Made by a program: the position numbers and the translations under genes. A stretch of 64,000 nt of DNA from Fodinibius salicampi (GTDB lineage Bacteria; Bacteroidota; Rhodothermia; Balneolales; Balneolaceae): assembly GCF_039545095.1 (NCBI RefSeq), contig NZ_BAABRS010000004.1:62001-126000 (forward strand), given 5' to 3'. This document shows, one piece after another, positions 63,541-64,000 of this stretch (within the stretch, counting starts at the first letter, position 1; every line of letters starts with the position of its first letter). The notes under the pieces are model-generated. The model worked only from the letters and a program-made list of their open reading frames with translations, was not told the origin of the DNA and made no database searches.

Positions 63541-64000
63541 ATGATTGATAAACCACGAGATTATTGCGGCATCTTTGGAATTCAAAACCATCCGGATGCA
63601 GCTCTTCTCACCTACTATGGATTGCATGCACTGCAGCATAGAGGGCAAGAATCAGCAGGCATCGTAACCTCATATTTTGATGAGGACAAGGAGCGCTGGA
63701 TAATGCCTGCACATCGAGACTTCGGATTGGTTCTCAATGTCTTTGACGACCAAAATATTTTTAAGAGGGAACTACAGGGACGGGCTGCCATCGGCCATAA
63801 TCGATACTCTACAACGGGTGCGGCCAAGAATCCTGCGAACATCCAGCCTTTTCGCGTACATTATCACGAAGGAAATATCGCCATTGGACATAATGGGAAT
63901 TTAGCGAATGCCAAACAGCTTCGTGATCGCTTCAGGCAAGAAGGGGTACTGTTCCAAAGTACTTCTGATACAGAGCTTATTCTGCATTTAATTTCACATA
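63541..64000 (+). CDS. purF: Amidophosphoribosyltransferase (partial)
   Basis: The first 153 codons are present and run off the right edge. Residue C9 in 'DYCGIFGI' is the amidotransferase nucleophile after removal of a short propeptide. 'YYGLHALQHRGQESAGI', 'GHNRYSTTG', 'IGHNGNLAN' and 'DTELILHLI' are the N-terminal nucleophile domain of PurF. It makes phosphoribosylamine from PRPP and glutamine. The TAACTTTG element at 63497-63504 may be its -7 box, but the -33 spacing is not good. Confidence 0.95.
   Translation, partial: MIDKPRDYCGIFGIQNHPDAALLTYYGLHALQHRGQESAGIVTSYFDEDKERWIMPAHRDFGLVLNVFDDQNIFKRELQGRAAIGHNRYSTTGAAKNPANIQPFRVHYHEGNIAIGHNGNLANAKQLRDRFRQEGVLFQSTSDTELILHLISH

Overview
The window looks like chromosomal DNA from a Gram-negative member of the FCB group, most likely a halophilic or marine Balneolales-type bacterium (Balneolota/Bacteroidota). 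This is inferred from three things: PafA-type phosphatase, TamA/TamB, DUF5777 and beta-barrel anti-sigma genes; -33/-7 promoters of the TTG/TAnnTTTG type, for example in front of tRNA-Gly; and moderate-to-low GC with few strong Shine-Dalgarno sites. Only housekeeping genes (clpB, uvrA, secD, secF, purA, purF, class II DAHP synthase) carry universally recognised names. No phage, insertion sequence or CRISPR array was seen.

Layout. 1-6560: the end of a membrane protein, a PAS-rich HisKA_2 kinase whose ATPase domain looks degenerate, and a PAS kinase/NarL response-regulator pair. 6749-21700: a divergently arranged accessory block. A HutC-type GntR regulator and a DUF2892 protein face a DUF302-TolC-adaptor-RND pump operon that continues with a PII-like protein, a second DUF2892 protein, two YeeE/YedE-type sulfur transporters, a persulfide-dioxygenase-like MBL-rhodanese protein, a SulP permease and two rhodaneses, ending with a fatty-acid hydroxylase and an isoprenylcysteine-methyltransferase-like protein. 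Two matching 16-bp operators sit in the divergent promoter region. I infer a GntR-controlled envelope and reactive-sulfur stress module.

21970-25780: an ECF sigma factor, a fusion of an anti-sigma-like N-terminus with a beta-barrel, and a cytochrome-like lipoprotein/YceI/DUF5777 trio. 25818-31865: TlpA, a PafA-type phosphatase, a Fluc fluoride channel behind a fluoride riboswitch, a PCuAC/SCO copper-chaperone pair, a 51-residue DUF3309 protein and an M14 carboxypeptidase. 32044-38430: tamA/tamB. 38591-41254: an M29 aminopeptidase and a cysteine-bearing 462-residue protein I do not recognise. 41406-42500: a broken AraC gene and a DUF1761 gene surrounded by three copies of a short palindromic repeat.

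42566-50651: protein quality control (clpB, a DnaJ/CbpA co-chaperone, DegP, Hsp20) mixed with a macrodomain protein, an S1/P1 nuclease and a DUF2784 protein. The DnaJ/CbpA and Hsp20 genes each have a -24/-12 sigma-54 type promoter. 50951-64000: DAHP synthase, a WG-repeat lipoprotein, a membrane protein, uvrA, secD-secF, a STAS protein, purA, tRNA-Gly(GCC), an internally deleted dksA/traR relic and the start of purF.
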